Assembly: GCA_902806205.1 (NCBI GenBank)
Contig: CADCVR010000079.1
Location: forward strand, 1-64,000
DNA: 64,000 bases
Reading direction: 5' to 3'
Source of the DNA: an uncultured Solirubrobacteraceae bacterium
GTDB lineage: Bacteria > Actinomycetota > Thermoleophilia > Solirubrobacterales > Solirubrobacteraceae
Position numbers and translations under genes: made by a program. The notes under the pieces are model-generated. The model saw nothing but the letters and a program-made list of their open reading frames with translations, was not told the DNA's origin and ran no database searches. Position 1 is the first letter of the stretch; the number at the start of each line of letters is the position of its first letter. This document shows positions 42,026 to 50,755 of this stretch, in pieces.

Positions 42026-42712
42026 ATGCACCGTACGAAGGTCCGGGTCGTCGAGGACGTCCTCGACGCCAACAACACGATCGCCCAGGCCAACCGGCAC
42101 GACTTCGACCACCACGGCGTGACGGTGGTCAACCTGATGAGCGCGCCCGGCGCGGGCAAGACCCGGCTGCTCGAGCGCGCGCTCGAGGGGCTCGGCGACG
42201 CCGGGGTGCGCGTCGGTGTGCTCGAGGGTGACGTCCAGGGCTCCTACGACGCCGACCGCCTGGCCGCGCTGCACATCCCGGTCGTGCAACTGAACACGGA
42301 CGGCGGCTTCGGCGGCGAGTGCCACCTCGACGCGAACATGGTGCGGTCGGCGGTCCCGTCGCTTCCCCTGGCCGACATCGACCTGCTCGTGGTCGAGAAC
42401 GTCGGGAACCTCGTCTGCCCGGCCGAGTTCCGGATCGGCGAGGACGCCCGGATCATGGTCTGCTCGGTGACCGAGGGCGAGGACAAGCCGCTGAAGTACC
42501 CGCTCATGTTCCGGGCCTGCGAGCTCGTGCTGATCAACAAGGTCGACCTGCTCGAGCACCTCGACTTCGACGTCGAGCGCCTCGAGCAGAACGTGCGCAG
42601 GGTCAATCCGGACGTCACGGTCATGCGGGTCAGCGCACGCACCGGCGAGGGCGTGGACGCCTTCCGGGACTGGCTGGCCGCGCTCCCGGCACGGGAACCC
42701 GCACCGGCTTGA
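42026..42712 (+). CDS. hypB: Hydrogenase nickel incorporation GTPase HypB (no His-rich N-terminus)
   Basis: VTVVNLMSAPGAGKTRLLERAL; GVLEGDVQGSYDADRLAALHIPVVQLNTDGGFGGECHLDANMV; LVVENVGNLVCPAEFRIGED; LINKVDLLEHLDFD. Confidence 0.97.
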   Translation: MHRTKVRVVEDVLDANNTIAQANRHDFDHHGVTVVNLMSAPGAGKTRLLERALEGLGDAGVRVGVLEGDVQGSYDADRLAALHIPVVQLNTDGGFGGECHLDANMVRSAVPSLPLADIDLLVVENVGNLVCPAEFRIGEDARIMVCSVTEGEDKPLKYPLMFRACELVLINKVDLLEHLDFDVERLEQNVRRVNPDVTVMRVSARTGEGVDAFRDWLAALPAREPAPA

Positions 42713-42767
42713 GGGCGCCGCGGCGGCGAGGCGCGGCGCGGGGCGCCTGGCTCGGACGAGACGAAGA

Positions 42768-42950
42768 CTAGGTCTCCTGGTTCATCTCCTCGTCGGGCGG
42801 CACGCCGACGTCGTCGTCGGCCGCCGGCGTCTGCGTCTGGCCTTCCACGCTCTCGTCGCCGATCGGCGGGGTCGCGTCCGCCTGGTTGGTGCCCTGGTCG
42901 GTCTCGGGACCGGGCATCGGGTCCTCTTCGCCGTAGGACTGCTCTCCCAT
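42768..42950 (-). CDS. Small acidic hypothetical protein
   Basis: MGEQSYGEEDPMPGPETDQGTNQADATPPIGDESVEGQTQTPAADDDVGVPPDEEMNQET on the opposite strand inside the hydrogenase locus. Confidence 0.5.
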   Translation of the reverse strand: MGEQSYGEEDPMPGPETDQGTNQADATPPIGDESVEGQTQTPAADDDVGVPPDEEMNQET

Positions 42951-43215
42951 CGCTGCTCCCTCCCGTGCGGCCGCCACCTGAGGGGCGGCTTCTGTCGTTG
43001 CTTACCCGCGAGCGGCCGCAGGGCACTCGGTGACGTGTTACACGCCAGAGGCGCAGCGGAACGGCGCCGAGCAGCAGGAGCGCCTGCGGATCAGGACCGC
43101 CGGCCGGCCTGCTCCAGCGGTTTGAAGAACTGATTCGGCGCGCCCCAGACGTCCCCCCGGTAGCGCCGCCGAGCGCCTGGCCGACGGGCTCCCACCGCGC
43201 GCTAGAGTCGCTTGT

Positions 43216-44367
43216 GTGAAGCAAGCGACAGCGCGGACCACCCTCGGGGCGGGGCCCCGGGTCGACGCCGGCGAGCGGTACTTCGGCGAGCAGGCGCCGC
43301 GGGTGGCCGCACTGTGCCACCTGATGGCCGAGCGCTTCGCCCGCGGCGGCCGGCTGCTCGCCTTCGGGACGACGGCCGCCGACCGCTCCGACGCCGCGCA
43401 CGTGGCGGTGGAGTTCGTCCACCCGGTGATCGTCGGCAAGCGTGCGTTGCCGGCGGTGGCGCTGTCGCCGGCCCACGCGGCGCTCTTCGCCCTGCCCGAC
43501 GACGTCGTCATGGCCTTCGGAACGGACGCCACGCGGGTCCGTGCCGGCGGCGCGCTGACGGTCGGCTTCGGCTCCTGCGGTGCGGAGTGGGAGTTCCCGG
43601 CGCCCTCGGAGGACCCGTTCGTCGCCCAGGAGCTGACCGAGACGCTGTACCACGTGATGTGGGAGCTGGTGCATGTCTTCTTCGACCACCGGGGCCTGCT
43701 CAGCGGCCGCGCGTCGGGGCCGAAGCACGACGGCGGCAACGCGAGCTTCCTCTACCCCTTCCTCGGCGAGCAGGAGACGAATCTGGACGCGGTCCTGGCC
43801 GACGTGGAGGCGTCGGTGCTCGCCAAGGGGCAGGAGGCCGGCGAGCTGCGCGCCGCGACGCTCGCCGGCAGCGAGCCCGCGCTGCGGGCCGCGGCGACGG
43901 CGATCCGGACGCGGATGGAGGGTGGCGGCGCGCTGCTGACCCTCGGCAACGGCGGTTCGGCGACCGATTCGATGGACGCGGTGGCCGACCTGCTCGATCC
44001 GCCGTTCGGCTGGCCCGCGCGCCGCGGGCTCGACCTCGCGGCCGACGCGTCGATTCTCACCGCGGTGGCCAACGACATCGGGCCCGAGGCCATGTTCTCG
44101 CGCCAGGTGATCGCCTACGGCACCGGCCGCGACGCGCTTCTGGCCTTCTCGACGTCGGGCACGTCGCGCAGCGTCATCGCCGCGCTGGCCGAGGCGCGGC
44201 GCCGCGGCCTGGTGACCGTCGCCTTCGTCGGCTACGACGGCGGGGCGATCCTCGGGGAGGGCCTGGCCGACCACGTCGTCGTCGCGCGCTCGGAGCACAT
44301 CCCGCGCATCCAAGAGGCGCACGCCTCGGCCTGGCACGTCCTGCGGGGGCTGTTGGAGGACGCGTGA
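43216..44367 (+). CDS. SIS-domain (phosphoheptose isomerase-like) protein
   Basis: GGALLTLGNGGSATDSMDAVADLLD...DASILTAVANDIGPEAMFSRQVIAYGTGRDALLAFSTSGTSRSVIAALAEARRRGLVTVAFVGYDGG. Confidence 0.85.
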   Translation: MKQATARTTLGAGPRVDAGERYFGEQAPRVAALCHLMAERFARGGRLLAFGTTAADRSDAAHVAVEFVHPVIVGKRALPAVALSPAHAALFALPDDVVMAFGTDATRVRAGGALTVGFGSCGAEWEFPAPSEDPFVAQELTETLYHVMWELVHVFFDHRGLLSGRASGPKHDGGNASFLYPFLGEQETNLDAVLADVEASVLAKGQEAGELRAATLAGSEPALRAAATAIRTRMEGGGALLTLGNGGSATDSMDAVADLLDPPFGWPARRGLDLAADASILTAVANDIGPEAMFSRQVIAYGTGRDALLAFSTSGTSRSVIAALAEARRRGLVTVAFVGYDGGAILGEGLADHVVVARSEHIPRIQEAHASAWHVLRGLLEDA

Positions 44368-46745
44368 GCGCCGCCGCCCCGCCGCGACGGCGGATCGCCG
44401 TGCGGGTCCACGGTGTCGTGCAGGGCGTGGGGTTCCGCCCCGCGGTCTTCCGGCTGGCCGAGGAGCTCGGCGTCGGCGGGTTCGTGCTCAACGACGCGCG
44501 CGGGGTGCTGGTCGAGATCGAGGGCGCGCCGGAGGCGGTGTCGCGCTTCGTCGATCAGCTGCCGGACCGCGCGCCGCCCCTGGCGCGGATCGAGGGCGTC
44601 GAGGTCACCGAGGTCACGCTGGTGGGCGAGGGCGAGTTCACGATCCGCGCCAGCCCGCTCGGCGGCGCCCCCGACGCGCTCGTCGCGCCGGACACCGCCA
44701 CGTGCTCGGACTGCCTGCGTGAGCTGCTCGACCCGGGCGACCGCCGCCATCGCTACCCGTTCACCAACTGCACGAACTGCGGGCCGCGCTTCACGATCGT
44801 GCTCGGTGTTCCCTACGACCGGCCTCGCACCACGATGGCCACGTTCGTGATGTGCTCACGCTGCCAGGCCGAGTACGACGATCCGCACGACCGGCGCTTC
44901 CACGCGCAGCCCAACGCGTGCCCGGACTGTGGGCCCCAGGCGCTCCTGCTGAGCGCGGACGGGGCCGCTGACGCCGTGGCGGGCGCGGCGGCGCTCCTGC
45001 GCGACGGTGCGATCCTCGCCGTCAAGGGCATCGGGGGCTACCACCTGGCGTGCCTGGCGGCCGACGAGCTGGCCGTCGCGACGCTGCGCGCACGCAAGCA
45101 CCGCGAGGACAAGCCCTTCGCCGTCCTGGTCGCCGACGTGGCCGCCGCGCGGGAGCTCGTCGAGCTCGACACCGAGGAAGAGGCGCTGCTGACCTCGTCG
45201 GCGCGGCCGATCGTCCTCGCCCGCCGGCTGGCGGGTTGGTCGATCGAACGCGTCGACACGACCGGTTCGAGCGAGCAACGGCCCCGCCCGGGCGCCGGAG
45301 TCGCCGCCGCCGTGGCGCCGGGACTGCGCGAGCTCGGAGTGGTGCTGCCCTACACCCCGTTGCACCACCTCCTCGCGCGCGACGTCGGAGCCCCCCTGGT
45401 CCTGACGAGCGGCAACGTCTCCGACGAGCCGATCGCCTTTCGCGACGAGGACGCCTATGAGCGCCTGGCCCCGATCGCCGACGCGTTCCTCGTGCACGAC
45501 CGGCCGATCCACACCCGCACCGACGACTCAGTGGCCAGGGTCGTCAAGGGCGGGCCGATGGTGCTCCGCCGCTCACGCGGATGGGTACCCGACAGCCTGG
45601 AGCTGCCCGTGCCGGCGGAGCGGCCGGTCCTCGCGGTCGGCGCGGAGCTCAAGAGCACGTTCTGCGTGGCCAAAGGCAACCGCGCGTGGGTGAGCCACCA
45701 CATCGGTGACCTCTCCAACGTCGAGACGCTCGCCTCGTTCAAGTCGGGGATCGCCGACTTCGAGCGGCTCTTCGACGTCGCTCCCGAGATCGTCGCGCAC
45801 GACCTGCACCCTGACCTGCTCTCCACGAGCCAGGCGCGGGCGCGCGGCGGGGTCCAGCTCGTCGAGGTCCAGCACCATCACGCGCACCTCGCCGCGTGCC
45901 TGGCCGAGCACGGGTCGGCCGACCCCGCGGTCGGCGCGATCTACGACGGCGTCGGGCTCGGCTCCGACGGTACGGCGTGGGGCGGGGAGCTGCTCGTGGG
46001 CGACCTGCGCGGCTTCGAGCGCGTCGGCGCGCTGGTGCCCGTCGCCCTGCCCGGTGGCGACCGTGCGGCGCGCGAGCCGTGGCGCATGGCCTGCGCGTGG
46101 CTCGTCGCGGCGGGCGCTCCCGGGGACATCCCGCCGGCCCTGGCCGGGCGCGTCGAGCCGGCCACCTGGCACGCTGTCCGGCGCCTCTGCGTCTCGGGGT
46201 TCCGGGCGCCGCCCACGACGAGCATGGGCCGCCTGTTCGACGCGGTAGCCGCCGTCTGCGGGCTGCATCCCGTCAGCACCCACGAGGGGCAGGCCGCGAT
46301 CGCGCTGGAAGCCGCCGCGGACCCGGCCGAGCGCGGAAGCTACGAGCTGCCGCTCACCGACGCGATGGAGGCGGGCGCACCCGGCGGCGCGGGCACCCCA
46401 CGGTGGACGCTCGACGCGCGCCCGACCGTGCTGGCCGCCGCGGCCGACATCGCCGCCGGCGTCGCCGTCGGCGTCGTCGCGGCGCGCTTCCACGCTGCCG
46501 TGGCGGCCACCACGGCAGCAGCCTGCGAGCGCGCCGCGGGTGAGGCCGGCCTCGGGGCCGTGGTGCTCTCGGGCGGCGTCTTTCAGAACCGGCGGCTGCT
46601 CGAGGCGACCGCCGCCGACCTCGAGCGACGCGGCCTCGAGGTCCTCAGGCCGCACCGCATCCCCCCCAACGACGGCGGCATCAGCTTCGGCCAGGCGGCG
46701 ATCGCCGCCGCAACGACCCTCAAGCAGAAAGCGAGGCCAGCATGA
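44364..46745 (+). CDS. hypF: Carbamoyltransferase HypF
   Basis: RRIAVRVHGVVQGVGFRPAVFRLA acylphosphatase; CSDCLRELLDPGDRRHRYPFTNCTNCGPRFTI zinc finger; AVKGIGGYHLACLA; GAIYDGVGLGSDGTAWGGELLVG; VVLSGGVFQNRRLLE; GTG start coupled to the SIS gene. Confidence 0.97.
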   Translation: MSAAAPPRRRIAVRVHGVVQGVGFRPAVFRLAEELGVGGFVLNDARGVLVEIEGAPEAVSRFVDQLPDRAPPLARIEGVEVTEVTLVGEGEFTIRASPLGGAPDALVAPDTATCSDCLRELLDPGDRRHRYPFTNCTNCGPRFTIVLGVPYDRPRTTMATFVMCSRCQAEYDDPHDRRFHAQPNACPDCGPQALLLSADGAADAVAGAAALLRDGAILAVKGIGGYHLACLAADELAVATLRARKHREDKPFAVLVADVAAARELVELDTEEEALLTSSARPIVLARRLAGWSIERVDTTGSSEQRPRPGAGVAAAVAPGLRELGVVLPYTPLHHLLARDVGAPLVLTSGNVSDEPIAFRDEDAYERLAPIADAFLVHDRPIHTRTDDSVARVVKGGPMVLRRSRGWVPDSLELPVPAERPVLAVGAELKSTFCVAKGNRAWVSHHIGDLSNVETLASFKSGIADFERLFDVAPEIVAHDLHPDLLSTSQARARGGVQLVEVQHHHAHLAACLAEHGSADPAVGAIYDGVGLGSDGTAWGGELLVGDLRGFERVGALVPVALPGGDRAAREPWRMACAWLVAAGAPGDIPPALAGRVEPATWHAVRRLCVSGFRAPPTTSMGRLFDAVAAVCGLHPVSTHEGQAAIALEAAADPAERGSYELPLTDAMEAGAPGGAGTPRWTLDARPTVLAAAADIAAGVAVGVVAARFHAAVAATTAAACERAAGEAGLGAVVLSGGVFQNRRLLEATAADLERRGLEVLRPHRIPPNDGGISFGQAAIAAATTLKQKARPA

Positions 46746-46939
46746 GCGAGCAGCACGACCACCCCCATCCGCACGACCACGAGCACGAGCACGGCGGAGA
46801 GACCCACAGCCACAGCCACACCGACCACGACCACGACCACGTCGAGCACGAGCACACGCACAGTCACGGGGGCGAGACCCACAGCCACTCCCACGTCCAT
46901 CAGGAGGGACTCGAGGACGAGCACGCCCACGACCACTGA
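46742..46939 (+). CDS. His-rich metal-binding peptide
   Basis: MSEQHDHPHPHDHEHEHGGETHSHSHTDHDHDHVEHEHTHSHGGETHSHSHVHQEGLEDEHAHDH; 24 His of 65; ATGA overlap with hypF. Confidence 0.85.
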   Translation: MSEQHDHPHPHDHEHEHGGETHSHSHTDHDHDHVEHEHTHSHGGETHSHSHVHQEGLEDEHAHDH

Positions 46940-46950
46940 CCGCGCGCCGC

Positions 46951-47820
46951 TCAGCCGCCGGGCCGCACCGCGCTGATCGGGGCACCGACGACGCCGGCCC
47001 GGCGGCGGCCCGGGGCCCCGGTGATCACGAAGGTCAGCGCGAAGACGGTGGCCCCCACGAGGACGATCGCGGGTCCGGACTGGACGTCGAGGTGGTAGCT
47101 CAGGTTCATCCCGACGAAGCCACAGGTCGCACCGATCCCGGTCGACAGGAGGAGCGTCCGCGAGAAGGAGTCCGTCAGCATCCGGGCGACGGTCGGCGGG
47201 ATCACGAGCGTGGCAGCGACCAGCGTCACCCCGAGGACCTGCATGGTCGCCAGGATCGATCCGGCGAGGGCGACCATGAGCACAGCGTCGACCCGGGCGG
47301 TGTTGACGCCGGAGACGTCCGCGACGTCCGGGTCGAACGTCGTGAACAGCAGCGCGCGGAAGCGCACGAAGATCAGGCCGCCTGTGGTCACGGCGACGGC
47401 GGCGACGACCGCGACGTCGCCGCCGGAGACCCCGAGGATGCTGCCGAACAGCGCGGCGTCGAAACTCCGCCCGGTGGTGCCGAACAGCCCGACGAGCGCG
47501 AGGCCGAGCGCGAAGGAGGCGGTGGTGACGACCCCGATCGCCGCATCTGCCCCGATCACGCGCCGGCGGGTCACACCGTTGATCATCAGCGCCGAAGCCA
47601 CGCCCCATGCGCCCGCTCCGAGGAGGAAGTTGACCCCGAGCAGGGCGCTGGCCGCGAAGCCGCCGAAGATCGCGTGCGAGAGCCCGTGGCCGATGTAGCT
47701 CATCCCCTTGAGCACCACGTACACGCCGACCGTTCCGCACAGCGCGCCCGCCAGAGTGGCGACCGCCAGTCCGTTGCGGAAGAAGCCGTACTCGAGAGGC
47801 CGCAGAAGCTCGTCGATCAC
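46951..47820 (-). CDS. znuB: Zinc/manganese ABC transporter permease (ZnuB-like)
   Basis: FFRNGLAVATLAGALCGTVGVYVVLKGMSYIGHGLSHAIFGGFAASALLGVN. Confidence 0.9.
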   Translation of the reverse strand: MIDELLRPLEYGFFRNGLAVATLAGALCGTVGVYVVLKGMSYIGHGLSHAIFGGFAASALLGVNFLLGAGAWGVASALMINGVTRRRVIGADAAIGVVTTASFALGLALVGLFGTTGRSFDAALFGSILGVSGGDVAVVAAVAVTTGGLIFVRFRALLFTTFDPDVADVSGVNTARVDAVLMVALAGSILATMQVLGVTLVAATLVIPPTVARMLTDSFSRTLLLSTGIGATCGFVGMNLSYHLDVQSGPAIVLVGATVFALTFVITGAPGRRRAGVVGAPISAVRPGG

Positions 47821-48605
47821 GACGCCACGCGCCGGGCGACCGGGAGACCTGCGCCGGGGCGCGGGTGGTGGTGAAAGCCGTCGACGACGACGGGCATGCC
47901 GGCGTGGTCGAGCACCTCCATGGTGGCGCCGTAGGTCCGCTCAAGGACATCCGGGGTGAGGACGTCACGGGGACGTCCGGCGCCGATGACCATGCGGTTG
48001 AGGCAGACCACGCGAGGCAGGTGGGCGGCGATCCCGTTGAGGTCGTGCGTGGTGAGCAGGATCGCCAGGCCGGCGGCGTTGAGATCGTCGAGCAGATGCA
48101 GGATCTCGTGGCGCAGTCGCACGTCGACGCCGGAGGTCGGTTCGTCGAGCAGCAGCAACTCGGGCTCGCGCAGCAGTGCGCGCGCGATGAACACCCGCTG
48201 CTGCTGGCCGCCGGAGAGCTCACGGATGTGACGGCCACCGAGCCCGGCGAGACCGAGACGCTCGAGGACACGCGCAGCCTCGCCGCGCTCGGTGCGGCTC
48301 GTCCACGGCAGGTACCGTCCGGTGCGCGCCATCAGCACGCACTCGTCCACGGTGATCGGAAAGCTCCAGTCGACGGTCTCCACCTGGGGGACGTAGGCCA
48401 CCCGCAGTCCCGACCGGCGCTGCACGGCCCCGGTGGCCAGGCGGACGGTGCCCATCAGTGCCTGCAACAGCGTCGTCTTGCCCGACCCCGACGGGCCGAC
48501 GACGCCGACGAAGTCCCGCGCGCGGATCGTCAGGTCCACGTCGACGAGGACCGACCGCATCCCGTACCGGCAGGTCGCGCCCGAGAGCCGGACAAGCTCG
48601 CTCAC
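47817..48605 (-). CDS. znuC: Zinc/manganese ABC transporter ATP-binding protein (ZnuC-like)
   Basis: VGPSGSGKTTLLQALMG; VAYVPQVETVDWSFPITVDECVLMAR; ELSGGQQQRVFIARALLREPELLLLDEPTSGVD. Confidence 0.92.
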   Translation of the reverse strand: MSELVRLSGATCRYGMRSVLVDVDLTIRARDFVGVVGPSGSGKTTLLQALMGTVRLATGAVQRRSGLRVAYVPQVETVDWSFPITVDECVLMARTGRYLPWTSRTERGEAARVLERLGLAGLGGRHIRELSGGQQQRVFIARALLREPELLLLDEPTSGVDVRLRHEILHLLDDLNAAGLAILLTTHDLNGIAAHLPRVVCLNRMVIGAGRPRDVLTPDVLERTYGATMEVLDHAGMPVVVDGFHHHPRPGAGLPVARRVAS

Positions 48606-49627
48606 TGCGGGTACTCCGCCCCGTCCGGCGCGACGTCGCGCGGCGTGAAGGCCTGCAGCGCGCTTGCGTCGCCGCCCATCGCCTCGGTCATCGTGATGAA
48701 GTCGAAGTGCATCAGCCCGGCCCAGGAGTGGGTCGGATCCCCCGGTCCTCCGGGCAGGTCGTCGTCGCGCAGGACGTCGACGTACCGCACCCCGGTCTCC
48801 CTGCCGATCTGCTCGAGCACCGGGCTGGGAAAGACCTCCGAGCCGAAGATCGCCGGGACGTCCTCCTTCTCGACCTGGTCGATCAGCTGACCGACATCCT
48901 TGGCCGTCGGGTCCTCGGAGTCGGAGTCCTGGACCGCTCCGATGACGTCCCAACCGTAGTCCCTGGCGAAGTAGGGGTAGGCGTCGTGATAGGTCAGCAG
49001 CTTGCGCTGCTCGCGGGGAATCGTGTTGAAGGACGTCCGCATGGCCTGGTCGAGCTCGTCGATCATCGCCGCGAACTTGTCGTAGTTGCCGGCGTAGTAG
49101 CTCGCGTTCTGCGGGTCGCGCGCGGACAGGTCGTCGCGCACGACCTCGGCGTACTTGCGCACGTACCCGGGATCGGTCCATCCGTGCGGGTTGGGCTTGC
49201 CGTCCTCGCGCGGGAACGAGGAGTCGTAGACGTACTCGCTCTCCGGAATCGACTTGGTCCCGAGCTCGACGATCTCCGCGCCGTCCGGGGAGTTCTTCCC
49301 GCCGAGCTCCCTGGTGGGCTCCTCGAGCTCGAGCCCGTTGAGGTAGAGCACGTCGGCCTCGCCGAGCAGCTCTGCCACGCTCGGCTGCGGCTCGAAGGTG
49401 TGCGCGTCGGTTCCCTCCGGGACGATTCCGGTGATCTTGACCCGATCGCCCCCCACGTTGGCCACGATGCTCGTGATCGGAGCCACCGTCGTCGCGATCT
49501 CGAGCTTCGGCTCGGGCGAATCGGTGCGTGCTCTGCCCGCCGGGTCGTCATCGTTCACGCCGCATCCTGCCGTGCCGAGCGCGCTCAGGGCCAGCAGCGC
49601 CAGAGGCGCTCGCGAACTGGCGATCAT
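48602..49627 (-). CDS. znuA: Metal ABC transporter substrate-binding lipoprotein (ZnuA-like)
   Basis: LSALGTAGCG lipobox; IATTVAPITSIVANVGGDRVKITGIVPEGTDAHTFEPQPSVAELLGEADVLYLNGLELE. Confidence 0.92.
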   Translation of the reverse strand: MIASSRAPLALLALSALGTAGCGVNDDDPAGRARTDSPEPKLEIATTVAPITSIVANVGGDRVKITGIVPEGTDAHTFEPQPSVAELLGEADVLYLNGLELEEPTRELGGKNSPDGAEIVELGTKSIPESEYVYDSSFPREDGKPNPHGWTDPGYVRKYAEVVRDDLSARDPQNASYYAGNYDKFAAMIDELDQAMRTSFNTIPREQRKLLTYHDAYPYFARDYGWDVIGAVQDSDSEDPTAKDVGQLIDQVEKEDVPAIFGSEVFPSPVLEQIGRETGVRYVDVLRDDDLPGGPGDPTHSWAGLMHFDFITMTEAMGGDASALQAFTPRDVAPDGAEYPQ

Positions 49628-50106
49628 CGGCGCGTGTCGCCTGCGGCGTGGGAGGCGGCACAGGCCGGGCAGAGCCCGACCAGGGGAAAGTGCGTGAAGC
49701 GCGCCTCCCAGCCCGTCGTCCGGCGGACTGCGTCGCGGACGAGCGCCAGCGCCGACGGCGGCAACGCCCAGAGGTCGCCACAGGCCTCGCAGCGCAGGAA
49801 CTCCGACGCCACCCGGTCGGCCAGCGCGTAGAGCGCCGGACCGTGGCCCGCATGGGTGTGGCGCACGAGCCCGATGCGCTCGAGCATCTGGAGGTTGCGA
49901 TAGACGGCCGCCAGGTCGGCGCCCGGCACCCCCCCGTCCAGCCCGGCTGCGAGCTCCGGTGCCGTGACCGGCTCGGCGGCTGCGAACAGCGCCTCGACCA
50001 GCAGACGGCGGGCGGACGTCGCACGCAGCCCGCGCGCCCGAAGCGCCCCGAGCGCGTTCTCGACGTCAGGGGCGGCAACGGTGGGAGTCAGCGAAGCGGC
50101 GGGCAC
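49624..50106 (-). CDS. zur: Fur-family regulator, probably Zur
   Basis: ALRARGLRATSARRLLVEALFAAAEPVTAPELAAGL...DLAAVYRNLQMLERIGLVRHTH; CEACGDLW and CPAC; in operon with znuACB. Confidence 0.88.
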   Translation of the reverse strand: MPAASLTPTVAAPDVENALGALRARGLRATSARRLLVEALFAAAEPVTAPELAAGLDGGVPGADLAAVYRNLQMLERIGLVRHTHAGHGPALYALADRVASEFLRCEACGDLWALPPSALALVRDAVRRTTGWEARFTHFPLVGLCPACAASHAAGDTRR

Positions 50107-50136
50107 GTCAGGGGGTAAACCAACCAGCTGGCACGA

Positions 50137-50157
50137 TGCAATTGCAACGGGGTTGCA
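50137..50157. promoter_or_regulatory. Candidate Zur operator
   Basis: TGCAATTGCA palindrome overlapping TGCAAC-GGG-GTTGCA inverted repeat, about 30 bp upstream of zur GTG. Confidence 0.45.
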
Positions 50158-50274
50158 GCTGCTCACCCGCTGAAACTTCAGATGGCGGCAGGGCGGACCG
50201 GCGGGTGATGCTCCTCGACGCGCCACGCCGACCGCGTCCTCGCCTGCCATGGCGGGTTAGAGTCGCTTCGCGCC

Positions 50275-50688
50275 ATGGACCCGACGGCTCGCACCACCAG
50301 CCTCATCGTCGCACTCGTCATCGCGGGCATCCTCATGGGAACGGTCATCGGCAGCCTCGGGGAGCCTGACGCGAAGGTGGCCGTCGAGACCGTCGTCCGC
50401 ACCCAGACCGTGAGCAAGACCAAGACGGTCACCCGCACCCGGACGAAGACCGTCACCCGGCCCGCCGACGGCCTGGCCGACACCGACGCCCTCGGCGAGG
50501 ACGACGCGGCCACCGGCACGACGGATACCGGCAGGAACTGCTCGTCGGACTACGCCGACGCCTGTATTCCGGCCGACTCCCCGGAGATCGTCAGCTGCCG
50601 TGAAATCCCGGAGCGCGACTTCCGATCCGTGGGCGACGACCCGTACGCCCTGGACCCCGACGGGGACGGAACCGCGTGCGAGTCCTAG
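50275..50688 (+). CDS. Membrane-anchored excalibur (calcium-binding)-like protein
   Basis: N-terminal TM; C-terminal DPYALDPDGDGTACES EF-hand-like excalibur motif. Confidence 0.75.
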   Translation: MDPTARTTSLIVALVIAGILMGTVIGSLGEPDAKVAVETVVRTQTVSKTKTVTRTRTKTVTRPADGLADTDALGEDDAATGTTDTGRNCSSDYADACIPADSPEIVSCREIPERDFRSVGDDPYALDPDGDGTACES

Positions 50689-50755
50689 CCCGCGAGCGCG
50701 AGGCGCGGCGGGTGGCGGCGCGCGCGGGACCCGTTTGCTGTTTCGTCTCCGCCTG

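Noticed and set aside
42713-42767. Possible terminator between hypB and the acidic minus-strand ORF (AGGCGC...GCGCCT)
   Set aside because: Short imperfect arms in GC-rich DNA, not distinguishable from chance
42244-44337. 697-aa minus-strand ORF across hypB and the SIS gene
   Set aside because: Spans two well-supported plus-strand genes and the intergenic gap; low-complexity R/G/A composition
46951-50106. Manganese (Mnt/Psa-type) instead of zinc ABC transporter
   Set aside because: Cannot be fully excluded by eye, but linkage to a Fur-family regulator with two CxxC pairs favours zinc
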